Positions 19,942-28,824 are shown, counted from the first letter of the stretch. The stretch: DNA of 41,345 bases from Pullulanibacillus camelliae (GCF_014642655.1 NZ_BMIR01000020.1:38493-79837), one strand, 5' to 3'. A program made the numbers and translations. The notes: generated by a model not told the origin, from the letters alone.

Positions 19942-19970
19942 GTATACCCGAAAAACTTGTCTCATATAAT
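19942..19970 (+). promoter_or_regulatory. Candidate sigma-E promoter for ytrHI
   Basis: CATATAAT (19963-19970) matches the sigma-E -10 consensus (CATACAnT) at seven of eight defined positions. GTATACC (19942-19948) sits 14 bases upstream as a plausible -35. B. subtilis ytrHI is known to be mother-cell, sigma-E dependent, which fits. Confidence 0.6.
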
Positions 19971-19994
19971 CACTGGTAGAAGGAGAGGTGCCCT

Positions 19995-20324
19995 ATGGAC
20001 TTTCGGACCTTTGCAACAAGTGCCATTATGAATTTTCTAATCGCTTTAGGTGTACTCCTCGGCGGCTGTTTACTCAGTGGTGTGGGAGCGATCTTTGTCA
20101 GTAAGCCTCCCTTATTCACAATGAATGATTATGCTGAAAGATTAAAGATTTGGGCGATTGTTGCCGCCATCGGAGGCACCTTCGATACCATAGATGAGCT
20201 TGAAAAAGGATTTTTAGGCGGCGCACCAGGAGAAGTGGTTAAACATTTGCTGCTCATCGCTTCAGCAATGACCGGAGCACATACCGCTTCTATCATCATC
20301 CATTGGCTCACGCAGGAATCTTAG
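19995..20324 (+). CDS. ytrH: Sporulation membrane protein YtrH
   Basis: A 109-residue protein with hydrophobic segments near residues 8-34, 50-62 and 80-104, homologous by pattern to B. subtilis YtrH, a sigma-E-regulated protein needed for efficient sporulation; its molecular role is unknown. ATG at 19995 follows AAGGAGAGG. It is divergent from dnaE and followed by ytrI after three bases, so the two form an operon. Confidence 0.88.
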   Translation: MDFRTFATSAIMNFLIALGVLLGGCLLSGVGAIFVSKPPLFTMNDYAERLKIWAIVAAIGGTFDTIDELEKGFLGGAPGEVVKHLLLIASAMTGAHTASIIIHWLTQES

Positions 20325-20327
20325 CCC

Positions 20328-20846
20328 ATGCGTGTTCCACCGCATTACACGCCTCCGAGTGTCCAGCGTTTTTTTGCAGGGGTCATCATTGGTGCGCTCA
20401 TCGGCTTTATCTTTTTTATCATTTTATTCGGGATTGCCCAAGATCGACAAATAAGAAAAATCAAAGAACAGCAAGCGCTCATCGAAAAGCTTGTGGATAA
20501 GAACGAAACCTTAACTAAATTAAAGGATGAAGAAAATGAAGAGCTTTCAAAAAAACTCAAGGTCCAGGATATAAAAGTAACTATTGATAGTGGAAAACAA
20601 GAGATGAAACGCTTTGTAATTTACAGTTTAGAGCAGGAAATCTCAGAGCAGCTCAATTCCTTGGTCAGTCAAGAGATTACAGCCGTCTCTAGCAGTAAGG
20701 CACTCATCTTTAATACCATTAACAGCCGCAAATTTGTATTAGAAGACAAAGCCTATCAGTTTAAGGTCAAAACACTGACCATCTCAACAACACTGGAAAT
20801 TGATGTGGAGGTCGTCGAAGTCAAACCGACATTAGCCGGTCAATAG
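20328..20846 (+). CDS. ytrI: Sporulation membrane protein YtrI
   Basis: A 172-residue protein with one N-terminal transmembrane segment (about 17-40), then a charged coiled-coil (about 42-85) and a soluble C-terminal domain presumably on one face of the forespore or mother-cell membrane. Sequence pattern and position after ytrH identify it as YtrI, which B. subtilis needs with YtrH for normal sporulation. The ribosome site is weak (AGGA 11 bases upstream), and translational coupling to ytrH is likely. No intrinsic terminator follows before repeat copy 2. Confidence 0.87.
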   Translation: MRVPPHYTPPSVQRFFAGVIIGALIGFIFFIILFGIAQDRQIRKIKEQQALIEKLVDKNETLTKLKDEENEELSKKLKVQDIKVTIDSGKQEMKRFVIYSLEQEISEQLNSLVSQEITAVSSSKALIFNTINSRKFVLEDKAYQFKVKTLTISTTLEIDVEVVEVKPTLAGQ

Positions 20847-20896
20847 TGACTGCTTGATCTCAGAACCATGTAACACCTTAACATATCGACAGACCT

Positions 20897-21203
20897 AAGA
20901 AAAACCGGGCAAAAAGCATGCCCGGTCCTTGTCCTTAGTATAGAGCATCAGCCAATATGAAAGAGGCTTCATTGCCTGGTCAAATGGATGGGAGCGCAAG
21001 GCGCGAGACTCGGAACACTCTAAAATCGTGTGTTCCTCGGGCGCCGCTGACTCTTGATGCGGAGACTAGAGTCCTGCGGGAAGTGGGAGATCGGTAAGAC
21101 CTTAGCAGTGCGAAGGCGCGAGGAGGCTTAACACTCCCCCGCGGAAAGCGAGCGGCCTGGAGCGGAAAGCCGCACCATCCTCATGACCAGAAATTTTATA
21201 CTC
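20897..21203 (-). repeat. Dispersed structured element, copy 2
   Basis: About 305 bases, nearly identical to copy 3. Features shared in order on the minus strand: AGTATAAAATTTCT, TCATGAGGA, a GC-rich core with CAGGCCGCTCGCTTTCCGC, a GGAACAC...GTGTTCC hairpin, GAAGCCTCTTTCATATTGG and a terminal ACCGGGC...GCCCGGT hairpin (about 20902-20926) with a T tail. No convincing reading frame runs through it. It sits between the nrnA terminator and the convergent ytrI end. It has no target-site duplication or transposase. Confidence 0.9.
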
Positions 21204-21213
21204 CCTTATTATT

Positions 21214-21245
21214 CAAAAAGGGCTACCGAAACTTCTTCGGTAGCC
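21214..21245 (-). terminator. Intrinsic terminator after nrnA
   Basis: Ten-base perfect arms (21221-21230 and 21236-21245), a five-base loop, and five T residues following on the minus strand. Confidence 0.93.
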
Positions 21246-21273
21246 TGAAATCACTGAGAAAATAGCTGCTTTT

Positions 21274-22218
21274 TTATTGCGCATCTTTATATTGCCTGGC
21301 CAAATCAACCAGCTGTGCCAATAGCTTATCACAATCTTCCCAATTGTAGACGGTCGCCCCACTAGCCATCGGGTGACCACCACCGCCATACTTTCCAGCC
21401 AGCTTATTAACAACAGGTCCCTTTGACCGTAAACGGACACGAATTTGATCAGGCTCCTCTACAAAGAAAACCCAAGCTTTAATTCCCTCTAATTCTGAAA
21501 ACGAATTAATAAGCAGTGATCCCTCTTGTGGTGTAACTTTATAATCTGCCAACAGCTTTTGGGTCAAGCGCATTTGTCCCACCATACCTTCAACCAGCTC
21601 AAAATGCTCAAGGACATAACCCTTAAACCGCAGAAGATGCTCTGGCATTTCATTCAACTGCTCTAATAAGGCTTGGCGATCGAAGGATTGTTGCACGAGA
21701 AGACTGGCACATTCAAAGGTTGCCGGCGTTGTGTTATTAAATAAAAAGCGTCCGGTATCTCCAACAATCCCTGCGTATAATAGACGCGCCGCTTGATCTG
21801 ACAAGGTAAGCTGCGGAAATTCCTGATAAAACTTTACAATCATTTCACTGACAGAGCTTGCAGAAGGATCCACCCACATAAGATCGCCATAAGGATCTTC
21901 ATTAGGATGATGATCAATCTTAATAAGCATGTCGCCTTTTGTATAGCGTTCATCACTGACACGTGCCTGATTCGCGGTATCGCAAACGATGACCAACGCA
22001 CCACGATACATCGCCTCATCGATTGAGTCCATGACACTCAAAAATTTCAAGGAGTCAACCTCTTCTCCCACAACGAAAACCTGTTTATCAGGAAAATTAT
22101 CTTTAATGAGAGTGGCTAATCCTCCTTGAGAGCCTAAGGCATCAGGATCCGGGCGGACATGTCTATGTATAATGATGGTGTTATAAGATGCGATGGCATC
22201 TAAGATTTTTTTTAACAT
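21274..22218 (-). CDS. nrnA: Bifunctional oligoribonuclease / PAP phosphatase NrnA
   Basis: Degrades nano-RNAs and dephosphorylates 3'-phosphoadenosine 5'-phosphate. The 314-residue DHH/DHHA1 protein has HRHVRPDPDALGSQ (first metal site), VCDTANQAR, KIDHHPNED (the DHH motif) and the C-terminal KYGGGGHPMASGA motif for substrate binding, all intact. ATG at 22218 has AAGGGG nine bases upstream. An in-frame ATG ten codons earlier has no ribosome site. It is divergent from ytpI, with which it shares a 114-base promoter region. Confidence 0.94.
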   Translation of the reverse strand: MLKKILDAIASYNTIIIHRHVRPDPDALGSQGGLATLIKDNFPDKQVFVVGEEVDSLKFLSVMDSIDEAMYRGALVIVCDTANQARVSDERYTKGDMLIKIDHHPNEDPYGDLMWVDPSASSVSEMIVKFYQEFPQLTLSDQAARLLYAGIVGDTGRFLFNNTTPATFECASLLVQQSFDRQALLEQLNEMPEHLLRFKGYVLEHFELVEGMVGQMRLTQKLLADYKVTPQEGSLLINSFSELEGIKAWVFFVEEPDQIRVRLRSKGPVVNKLAGKYGGGGHPMASGATVYNWEDCDKLLAQLVDLARQYKDAQ

Positions 22219-22332
22219 TTTATCAAACCCCTTAGAAGATAGCGTCATTCATAGTCCAAAGCCTGCTAGAGGATTGTATTCTGAAACGCTTTCTGATAGT
22301 GTAAAGATGAATAGTGAGACGGGGGTAATGAG

Positions 22333-22650
22333 ATGCCAACACTGATCATCTTTATCGTATTTTCGTTAATCATGCTGCTATTTTATTGGTTCAAGGGCTG
22401 GATGACAGATGCCCCATATCGAAAAAGGTGGACATTTTCCAAAGCCAAAATCGCCTTAGGTTGTTTTTTATTATTTTTCGGCGCCAATCGGCTATTTGTT
22501 TCTTCCAAAGCGATCACTCTCATCATCTGTATTCTTTTTATAGTATATGGCCTTTTTATTATTTACTATAGTTATAAACAATATCGCTATTACACTGCTA
22601 AAATGCTTGAGGAAGCATCACAAGGACAAGGCATTAATAACGATCGATAA
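22333..22650 (+). CDS. ytpI: YtpI family membrane protein
   Basis: A 105-residue protein with three hydrophobic segments (about 3-20, 38-56 and 62-80) and a polar C-terminus, matching the uncharacterised YtpI family both in sequence pattern and in its place next to nrnA and ytoI. ATG at 22333 has GGGGG seven bases upstream. Its 3' end overlaps the convergent ytoI end by 17 bases, so no terminator separates them. Confidence 0.8.
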   Translation: MPTLIIFIVFSLIMLLFYWFKGWMTDAPYRKRWTFSKAKIALGCFLLFFGANRLFVSSKAITLIICILFIVYGLFIIYYSYKQYRYYTAKMLEEASQGQGINNDR

Positions 22651-23938
22651 ACTGAGCGATTAAAAAGGCCTTCCCGACAGCCTGCTCCTCATGATATAAC
22701 TCGATATCCACCTTCCCATAGCGGCGAGTGACCTCCAATATCTTTGGAGAGATATCGATCACACTTTCAAGCTGTATGGGCTTTAGAAAATAAAGGGATA
22801 TGTTCTCAATGACGAGATCGCCCTTTTTTTGTTTGCTCAAGATCTGCTCGGTTACTGTGGTCAAAATCGTTGTCATGGTTCCATACGATAACGCACCAAG
22901 ATGATTGGTCATTTGTGGACTAACTGTAAATTGAAATCGTCCCTCATCGACTTCTGTAAGCTGGTCCGTAATAATATCATCAATGGTTTCGCCCACTTGA
23001 GGTTGCCTTTGTGCCATTTGCATGGCCTTTAACACATCTTGACGCGTGATAATCCCGATTAACTGTGATGCCCCATTGACCACTGGCAGACATTCAATCC
23101 CCTCCCAAATCATGCGATGCGCTGCAGAAGCCACGGTTGTTGTTTCGGTTACAGTAATTGGCGTTTTGGTCATGACTTTTTCAATGGGGGTTTGGTTTTT
23201 ATAGCGCACAATATCTTTTGCGGTCACAATGCCCTGCACTCGTTGTTGCTCATCAATAACCGGATAGCGACTGTGTCCCGTTTTCTTATTCATCGTCTGC
23301 CAGTCCAACACCTTTGCTGACATCTGTAAATAGCTTGTTTTACTAAAAGGGATCAAAATATCACCGACGTGGATGATCTCTTTTTTGATCAAACGATCAT
23401 AAATTGCGCGGTTAATCATGGCCGCAACAGTAAACGTATCGTAAGAGGTAGAAATGATGGGCAAATCAACGGTATTTGCCAATTCCTTGACTTCATCCCT
23501 TGTCTCAAACCCACCCGTAATCAGTACGGCGGCACCCGATTTCAAGGCATATTCATGCGCTTGATCGCGGTTGCCAACAATCAAAAGCCCTCCTGCTTCA
23601 ATATAGCGCTTCATTGCCTCTAATTTCATCGCTCCGATAACGAAGCGATTGAGCGTCTTATATAATCCGCCCCGGCCGCCCAATACCTGACCCTCTACAA
23701 TTTTTACCACTTCAGCATAGGTTAATTTTTCAATATTCCCTCTATGCTTCTTCTCTATTCTGATGGTCCCAACACGCTCAATGGTACTGACATATCCTTG
23801 GTTTTCCGCGTCCTTAATCGCTCGATAAGCTGTTCCTTCACTTACCTGTAGCGATTTGGCGATTTGGCGCACTGATATTTTATGGCCGATCTCCAAATGC
23901 TTGATATGTTCTAAAATAAGTTCATGCTTTGTCGCCAA
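22634..23938 (-). CDS. ytoI: YtoI: HTH, DRTGG, CBS and hot-dog domain regulator
   Basis: A 434-residue multidomain protein. An N-terminal winged helix-turn-helix (about 1-70, with VSEGTAYRAIKDAENQGYV) is followed by a DRTGG domain (about 80-185), two CBS repeats (about 190-305) and a C-terminal hot-dog thioesterase-like domain (about 320-430). This architecture suggests a transcription factor that senses an adenine nucleotide through CBS, and perhaps an acyl-CoA. The target genes are unknown. TTG at 23938 follows AGAGG by eight bases and gives MATKHELILEHIKHLE, as expected for the family; GTG at 23947 would sit on the ribosome site. Confidence 0.9.
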   Translation of the reverse strand: MATKHELILEHIKHLEIGHKISVRQIAKSLQVSEGTAYRAIKDAENQGYVSTIERVGTIRIEKKHRGNIEKLTYAEVVKIVEGQVLGGRGGLYKTLNRFVIGAMKLEAMKRYIEAGGLLIVGNRDQAHEYALKSGAAVLITGGFETRDEVKELANTVDLPIISTSYDTFTVAAMINRAIYDRLIKKEIIHVGDILIPFSKTSYLQMSAKVLDWQTMNKKTGHSRYPVIDEQQRVQGIVTAKDIVRYKNQTPIEKVMTKTPITVTETTTVASAAHRMIWEGIECLPVVNGASQLIGIITRQDVLKAMQMAQRQPQVGETIDDIITDQLTEVDEGRFQFTVSPQMTNHLGALSYGTMTTILTTVTEQILSKQKKGDLVIENISLYFLKPIQLESVIDISPKILEVTRRYGKVDIELYHEEQAVGKAFLIAQFIDRY

Positions 23939-23980
23939 AGGTGTCACCTCTTCAATAATCCTGCCTCGTCAAACATAGAA

Positions 23981-24009
23981 GGAAACAGCGAACCAGAGAA
24001 GGTCCGCTG
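23981..24009 (-). terminator. Weak intrinsic terminator after the UPF0173 hydrolase gene
   Basis: Arms CAGCGAACC and GGTCCGCTG (one mismatch) with a six-base loop. The following minus-strand tail has only a short T run (GTTTCC), so termination may be partial. Confidence 0.5.
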
Positions 24010-24020
24010 CCTTTTACCAT

Positions 24021-24701
24021 TTATAGTGTTAAGGATTCTCCAGAAGCCATCACTTTTCCTTCTGCTTTTAATTTTGCTACAAAAGCGTGAGGATCCTGCT
24101 CAATAACAGGGAAGGTATTATAATGAATAGGCACAACGGTTTTTGCCTTTACCCACTCTGCAGCAAGTGCCGCATCCTCGGGTCCCATCGTGAAATTATC
24201 ACCGATGGGTAAAAAGGCCAAATCAATATCGTAGCGGTCACCAAGCAATTTCATATCTGAATAAAGGGCTGTATCTCCAGCATGATAAATGGTTTTGCCA
24301 TCAATCGTTAATAGGATGCCTCCTGGCATGCCTGTATAAATGATCTGATTATTTTCATCATTATAACTCGATCCATGGAACGCAATCGTATATTGGACTC
24401 TACCAAAGTCAAAATTAAAGCCGCCACCGATGGACATCGGATGGGCCTTCAACCCTTTAAATGTTGAATAATCCGCAAGCTCTGCAACAGCGATAATCGT
24501 AGCGTCATGTGTCTTTGCTAAATCAAAGGCATCGCCAACATGATCATTATGACCGTGTGTCAAAATAATATAATCCAAATGAGGTAAATCGCTAGGCTTA
24601 ATCGTACACTTCCCATTTCCTGAAATAAACGGATCAATAATAATATTGGCTTTTTCAGATTCAATCAATACAACGGAATGACCATGATATGTAATTTTCA
24701 T
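24021..24701 (-). CDS. ytkL: UPF0173 metal-dependent hydrolase (YtkL)
   Basis: A 226-residue metallo-beta-lactamase-fold protein. It has [14 protein letters not shown] at the start, [12 protein letters not shown] (the HxHxDH metal motif), a [11 protein letters not shown] segment with a metal-bridging Asp, and a late His ([10 protein letters not shown]). This places it in the UPF0173 hydrolase family; its substrate is unknown. ATG at 24701 has GGGAGA eight bases upstream, and the 20 upstream in-frame codons lack support. B. subtilis ytkL is likewise near ytoI. A 255-base gap to pspA holds only the pspA terminator and a small hairpin near 24862-24880. Confidence 0.93.
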   Translation of the reverse strand: MKITYHGHSVVLIESEKANIIIDPFISGNGKCTIKPSDLPHLDYIILTHGHNDHVGDAFDLAKTHDATIIAVAELADYSTFKGLKAHPMSIGGGFNFDFGRVQYTIAFHGSSYNDENNQIIYTGMPGGILLTIDGKTIYHAGDTALYSDMKLLGDRYDIDLAFLPIGDNFTMGPEDAALAAEWVKAKTVVPIHYNTFPVIEQDPHAFVAKLKAEGKVMASGESLTL

Positions 24702-24890
24702 CGCTACACTCTCCCATTTCTTTTTACTAATAGTATAACCAAGCTTTTTGGTACATTTCAATTAAATTGGGTGGAATAACTGTATTTGGATGACACATGA
24801 CCTTTTTTCCATTGTGATAGATGGACTGATCAAAGGCTTTGCCAAAGCAAGCCTAAAATGTGAAGTGTCACCGCTTCACTGGGCATATAA

Positions 24891-24926
24891 ATAAAAATGC
24901 TCTGCTTCAATACGTGAAACAGAGCT
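24891..24926 (-). terminator. Intrinsic terminator of the DUF4178-pspA operon
   Basis: A stem of GCTCTG and partly GAAGC/GTTTC (24899-24925) is followed on the minus strand by ATTTTTATTT. It lies 31 bases past the pspA stop. Confidence 0.85.
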
Positions 24927-24956
24927 TAGAACAAAGTTTGCGATCATCAACGCGAC

Positions 24957-25628
24957 TTATTCTTTACCTAATTTCTTCTTTAATTCCTCCAGCTCTACAT
25001 CAACATCACTTTTCGTTTCTAATGCCTCAAACTCATCATCTAAGCTGCGATTAGAAGAACGAAGGTCCTCACTTGTTTCCGCTTCTGCTTCATAGCGCAG
25101 GACTTTTTCTTCCATTCTTTCAAAGCCTTGTTTAGAAGTATCTGAACCTAGTGAAGACAAACTGCGATTAATCTTCGTTTTCGTTTTAGCTGTTTCTGCC
25201 CGCGCTTTTAATCCCTCTCTTTTTAAGTCCATCTCTTGATATTCATTTTTCATCTCTTGCAGCTTAACCTTAAGCTCCTCAGCATCTGCTTTAGCTCGTT
25301 GCCAGGAGGCTTCTAAAGTTTGTGCCTGGCTTTCATGAAGCTTCTTGTCTTCCAAAGCACGTCTAGCGAGATCCTCGTTGCCTGCTTCTAATGCCTTTAC
25401 CGCTTGAGATTGGCGCTTCTCAACAAGCTTGTTGGCATCATTAAGCTTTTTGTGTAGCATCTTTTCATTAGCCATTTGTTTGGCAACGGCGGCTTCGGCC
25501 TCACGGATATCCTCAGCCATATCGCGCATGAATTGATCAAGCATTTTTACTGGATCCTCCGCCTTATCCAACAAAGCATTTAACTCCGATGACATGATCG
25601 TCTTTACACGTTTAAACATCTTAAACAT
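24957..25628 (-). CDS. pspA: PspA/IM30 family membrane-stress protein
   Basis: A 223-residue, almost wholly helical and coiled-coil protein starting MFKMFKRVKTIMSSELNALL, with LDKAEDPVKMLDQFMRDM, the family hallmark. PspA/IM30/LiaH proteins form ESCRT-III-like oligomers on the inner face of the cytoplasmic membrane and protect it under envelope stress. Whether this is the PspA or the LiaH branch is not resolved. AAAGGAGAGG precedes the ATG. It is 30 bases behind the DUF4178 gene, an arrangement resembling pspA-ydj operons, and is absent from this place in B. subtilis. Confidence 0.88.
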   Translation of the reverse strand: MFKMFKRVKTIMSSELNALLDKAEDPVKMLDQFMRDMAEDIREAEAAVAKQMANEKMLHKKLNDANKLVEKRQSQAVKALEAGNEDLARRALEDKKLHESQAQTLEASWQRAKADAEELKVKLQEMKNEYQEMDLKREGLKARAETAKTKTKINRSLSSLGSDTSKQGFERMEEKVLRYEAEAETSEDLRSSNRSLDDEFEALETKSDVDVELEELKKKLGKE

Positions 25629-25658
25629 AGATAATCCTCTCCTTTATAATTCACTTCA

Positions 25659-26171
25659 TTAGCTTCCTGCAATGATTGTGAAATCCAACGCTTGGGCCGG
25701 TATGCCTTTGTTCACCTCTATATCGATTTCCCAAATTTCAACGGATAAGTATGATGACTTATTTTCATTAGAATAAGCAAAGTAGCGAATCGTTTGACCA
25801 CTTAGCCTATTGTGTCGTCCTTGTCCCGATACATTAGCAGCCCCCTTTTCATCTAAAAAATAGTCTTCATCCTCCCATTCGATGCAATTCGGAATCGGTT
25901 CAACAATTTTTTTCTTTAACTTATGATACACCCTGACCTCTAGCTCATCAGCCATTTTTACAGACAGACAAAGCGTACGATCAACATTCTCCAATTGATA
26001 TTCAAACCATTGGAACCCATGGTCATTAAAAATGATTTTGCCCACCACTTCATAATCCTCAAGCTCATAAGTGATCCTATCCCCTACTCTTACATTTAAG
26101 AGTGTACGGTTCTCTATTTTCTGTCCCATCTTTTGTTGTTTAAACTTCATCAGGCGCTTAAAAATCCCCAT
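25659..26171 (-). CDS. DUF4178 domain protein
   Basis: A 170-residue soluble, beta-rich protein with no signal peptide. The VRVGDRITYELEDYEVVGKI and WFEYQLEN segments fit the DUF4178 family, often encoded beside PspA-like and YdjF/G/H-type proteins and of unknown function. ATG at 26171 has AGGGGG five bases upstream; a GTG two codons earlier would overlap it. It is first in an operon with pspA, so a role in membrane-stress defence is likely by association only. Confidence 0.75.
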   Translation of the reverse strand: MGIFKRLMKFKQQKMGQKIENRTLLNVRVGDRITYELEDYEVVGKIIFNDHGFQWFEYQLENVDRTLCLSVKMADELEVRVYHKLKKKIVEPIPNCIEWEDEDYFLDEKGAANVSGQGRHNRLSGQTIRYFAYSNENKSSYLSVEIWEIDIEVNKGIPAQALDFTIIAGS

Positions 26172-26331
26172 CAGCACCCCCTCGATTGATGGTCATTCCT
26201 ATTCTTATCTACGGATGAATTCACAAAAAGGTTTCACCTTGCTCCATTTCAACGATTAGTTTTAATTGATGCTATTTCTCCTCGCTTTATGCTAAAGTGA
26301 AGATATAGTAGAAAAATGGGAGGGATACAGT

Positions 26332-27432
26332 GTGTCACAACGTTTGGACAACTTTACAAAATGGTTAAATCAAAATGACTATTCATTTGCCTTTTTAACA
26401 GAACCAAAAAATGTCTTTTATTTCACAGGGTTTATGTGTGACCCGCATGAACGGCTTCTAGGATTGGCTGTTTTTCAAGATGGAGAACCCTTTCTAGTAT
26501 GTCCCAATATGGAGGTTTCTCAAGCTAAGCAATCAGGATGGCCGCACCTTATTATAGGTTATGATGATCACGAGGATCCCTGGAAAACGATACATAGCAA
26601 GATGAAGGAACGATTCACCAGCCCTTCCATGAAAGCAGCAATAGAAATGGATACCCTTCCCTATGCACGTGCGCAAAAATTGCAACAAATGTTTGACCAC
26701 GCACAATTTTTTGCCGCTGAGCCTGGTGTCAATCAATTGAGAAATATCAAAGACGAAACTGAATTAAGCAGTCTTCGTAAAGCTGCAGAATTAGCTGATT
26801 TTGCAATTAGTGTAGGGGCAGGGGCTATAAAAAAAGGAAAGACCGAGCAAGCACTTGTCGCTGAGATAGAATACGAGCTAAAAAAACGCGGCTGTGAGGG
26901 CATGTCCTTTGCCACTACTGTGCTCACAGGGGATAAAACAGCCGCCCCTCATGGTCACCCAAGCGATCGACAAATTCGCGAAGGCGATTTTGTGCTGTTT
27001 GACTTAGGAGTTATTGTCGACGGCTATTGTTCCGATATTACTCGAACCTTTGCTTATAAGCATATCTCTGATGAGCAGCAAAAGATTTATGACACAGTTT
27101 TAAAGGCTGAAGAAGCAGCAATTCGAGCAGCTAAGCCAGGCACTGAAATCGGCGCCGTCGATCGTGCCGCTCGAACCTTAATAACAGAAGCTGGATATGG
27201 GGACTACTTCACGCATCGCATCGGACACGGTCTTGGTCTCGGCATTCACGAAGCCCCTTCCATGAGCTCTAACAATACAGCACAGTTAGAGACAGGCATG
27301 GTCTTCACAATAGAGCCAGGCATTTATGTCCCAAGTATCGGCGGCGTCCGCATTGAGGATGATATTTACCTGGGAGAAAATGGTGCGGAAACACTGACCA
27401 ATTATCCAAAAACATTACAAATCATTGACTAG
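26332..27432 (+). CDS. pepQ: Xaa-Pro dipeptidase / aminopeptidase P family (YkvY-like)
   Basis: A 366-residue M24 metallopeptidase. The N-terminal creatinase-like domain (about 1-130) precedes a pita-bread domain with the full dinuclear metal set: Asp224 and Asp235 (FDLGVIVDGYCSD), His299 (RIGHGLGLGIHE), Glu328 (EPGIYVP) and Glu342 (GVRIEDD). His207 is probably a catalytic auxiliary residue. The start is GTG at 26332 with GGAGGG seven bases upstream. A weak promoter (TTGATG at 26266, TATGCT at 26288) precedes it. It converges on ald across a 244-base inverted-repeat element. It resembles YkvY/PepQ more than PapA/YqhT, judged from N-terminal pattern only. Confidence 0.88.
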   Translation: MSQRLDNFTKWLNQNDYSFAFLTEPKNVFYFTGFMCDPHERLLGLAVFQDGEPFLVCPNMEVSQAKQSGWPHLIIGYDDHEDPWKTIHSKMKERFTSPSMKAAIEMDTLPYARAQKLQQMFDHAQFFAAEPGVNQLRNIKDETELSSLRKAAELADFAISVGAGAIKKGKTEQALVAEIEYELKKRGCEGMSFATTVLTGDKTAAPHGHPSDRQIREGDFVLFDLGVIVDGYCSDITRTFAYKHISDEQQKIYDTVLKAEEAAIRAAKPGTEIGAVDRAARTLITEAGYGDYFTHRIGHGLGLGIHEAPSMSSNNTAQLETGMVFTIEPGIYVPSIGGVRIEDDIYLGENGAETLTNYPKTLQIID

Positions 27433-27475
27433 TATATGATAAAAGGGGCTGGGACATAACTAGTCAAAATAAATG

Positions 27476-27521
27476 AAAAAAGGTTCCCGTTATCTATTTT
27501 TGGATGATGGGAACCTTTTTT
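27476..27521 (+). terminator. Terminator after pepQ
   Basis: GGTTCCC (27482-27488) and GGGAACC (27509-27515) sit in A6 and T6 flanks. The stem ends in a T run on both strands, so it can also act on ald transcripts. Confidence 0.88.
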
Positions 27522-27616
27522 AGTTGAATTATTATCATCATCAATAGTTATATTTAGCGCTTTGGAAATCAACCTTGCCAGTTCCGATGATAAACAGAAT
27601 TTTATACTTTTTAATT

Positions 27617-27658
27617 CAAAAGAGTGGTGCCCACCAATTTTTGGTAGGTGCCACTCTT
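27617..27658 (-). terminator. Terminator after ald
   Basis: AAGAGTGG (27620-27627) and CCACTCTT (27651-27658) are extended inward by wobble pairs. A short T-rich tail follows on the minus strand, 42 bases beyond the ald stop. Confidence 0.75.
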
Positions 27659-27699
27659 AATTTACTGGGTTTTGTCCCAGTCTCTTCTCAATTTCTATA

Positions 27700-28824
27700 T
27701 CAAGAATGTTGAATTAATAGCTCTTCTGCATGTTTATATTCCAAGCCATGGGCATCAGCAACCGCTTGATACGTTACAAACCCATCCAGCGTATTGATCC
27801 CTTTTAGTAATGCAGGATCCTGCGAGCAAGCCTTAACGAAGCCTAATGATGCAATTTTAACAGCATAAGGAACAGTGACATTTGTCAGTGCAATCGTCGA
27901 AGTGCGCGGCACGGCCCCTGGCATATTAGCCACTGCATAATGAACAACACCATGCTTGACATACGTTGGATCATCATGAGTCGTGATATGATCAGTGGTT
28001 TCAAAGATACCGCCCTGATCAATCGCTACATCAACAATAACAGACCCCTCATGCATGGCTTTGATCATATCTTCTGTGACCAATCGCGGCGCCTTAGCTC
28101 CAGGTATGAGCACAGCACCAACGACAAGATCTGATTCTGCTACAGCTTCAGCAATATTCAGTGGATTAGACATAAGGGTGTTCACGGCATTTCCAAAGAT
28201 ATCATCGAGCTCCCGTAAACGGTTAGGATTCAAGTCTAAGATCGTCACATCAGCACCGAGTCCAACCGCTATCTTAGCAGCATTCGTTCCAACGATGCCA
28301 CCACCAATAATGGTGACCTTTCCTCTTTTAACACCTGGAACGCCTCCAAGCAATATCCCTTTTCCACCATGTATTTTCTCAAGGAATTGCGCCCCTATTT
28401 GTGTGGACATTCTACCTGCCACTTCGCTCATCGGAGTCAATAAAGGCAACGTACGGTTTTCTAGCTGTACTGTTTCATAAGCAATGGCAACCACCTTGTG
28501 GTCCGTTAATGCTTGAGTTAATTCAGGTTCAGGTGCAAGATGCAAATAGGTAAATAAGATAAGCCCCTCACGGAAATAGTGATATTCTTCAGGCAGCGGT
28601 TCTTTTACCTTCATGACCATCTCTGCCACCCATGCTTCCTCAGCTGTGGAAACAATGGTGGCACCAGCTTCTTCATATTGCTGATTTGTGAAGCTAGAAC
28701 CTAGTCCGGCGTTTTGTTCAACATACACCTCATGTCCTGCTTCCACCAAATGCACAACGCCTGCAGGTGTTATGGCGACACGATTCTCATTATTTTTGAT
28801 CTCTCTTGGCACACCAATCCGCAT
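27700..28824 (-). CDS. ald: Alanine dehydrogenase
   Basis: NAD-dependent reversible deamination of L-alanine to pyruvate; in Bacillus it is needed for alanine use and normal sporulation. The 374-residue protein has [18 protein letters not shown] (start and substrate-binding Lys/Arg), YLHLAPEP (catalytic His region), a [20 protein letters not shown] nucleotide fold (about 170-195) and [11 protein letters not shown] (Asp region, about 265). ATG at 28824 has GGGGG eight bases upstream; seven additional upstream codons are unsupported. Confidence 0.96.
   Translation of the reverse strand: MRIGVPREIKNNENRVAITPAGVVHLVEAGHEVYVEQNAGLGSSFTNQQYEEAGATIVSTAEEAWVAEMVMKVKEPLPEEYHYFREGLILFTYLHLAPEPELTQALTDHKVVAIAYETVQLENRTLPLLTPMSEVAGRMSTQIGAQFLEKIHGGKGILLGGVPGVKRGKVTIIGGGIVGTNAAKIAVGLGADVTILDLNPNRLRELDDIFGNAVNTLMSNPLNIAEAVAESDLVVGAVLIPGAKAPRLVTEDMIKAMHEGSVIVDVAIDQGGIFETTDHITTHDDPTYVKHGVVHYAVANMPGAVPRTSTIALTNVTVPYAVKIASLGFVKACSQDPALLKGINTLDGFVTYQAVADAHGLEYKHAEELLIQHS

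Larger units (their letters stand above)
27443..27686. repeat. 244-base element with terminal inverted repeats between pepQ and ald
   Basis: The ends are AAGGGGCTGGGACATAAC (27444-27461) and the inverted GTTTTGTCCCAGTCTCTT (27669-27686), matching at 15 of 18 positions. The interior has no gene but two strong hairpins (27476-27521 and 27617-27658), each facing one of the convergent genes. GGGACATAAC/GGGACAAAAC-type ends recur in intergenic repeats of other Firmicutes as I recall. It could be a MITE-like unit that supplies terminators. Confidence 0.6.

Noticed and set aside
22266-22312. The end motif of the dispersed element upstream of ytpI (TTCTGATAGTGTAAAG)
   Set aside because: The match is short, lacks the AAATTTTATACTT part and is not next to a terminator, so it is probably a chance similarity.
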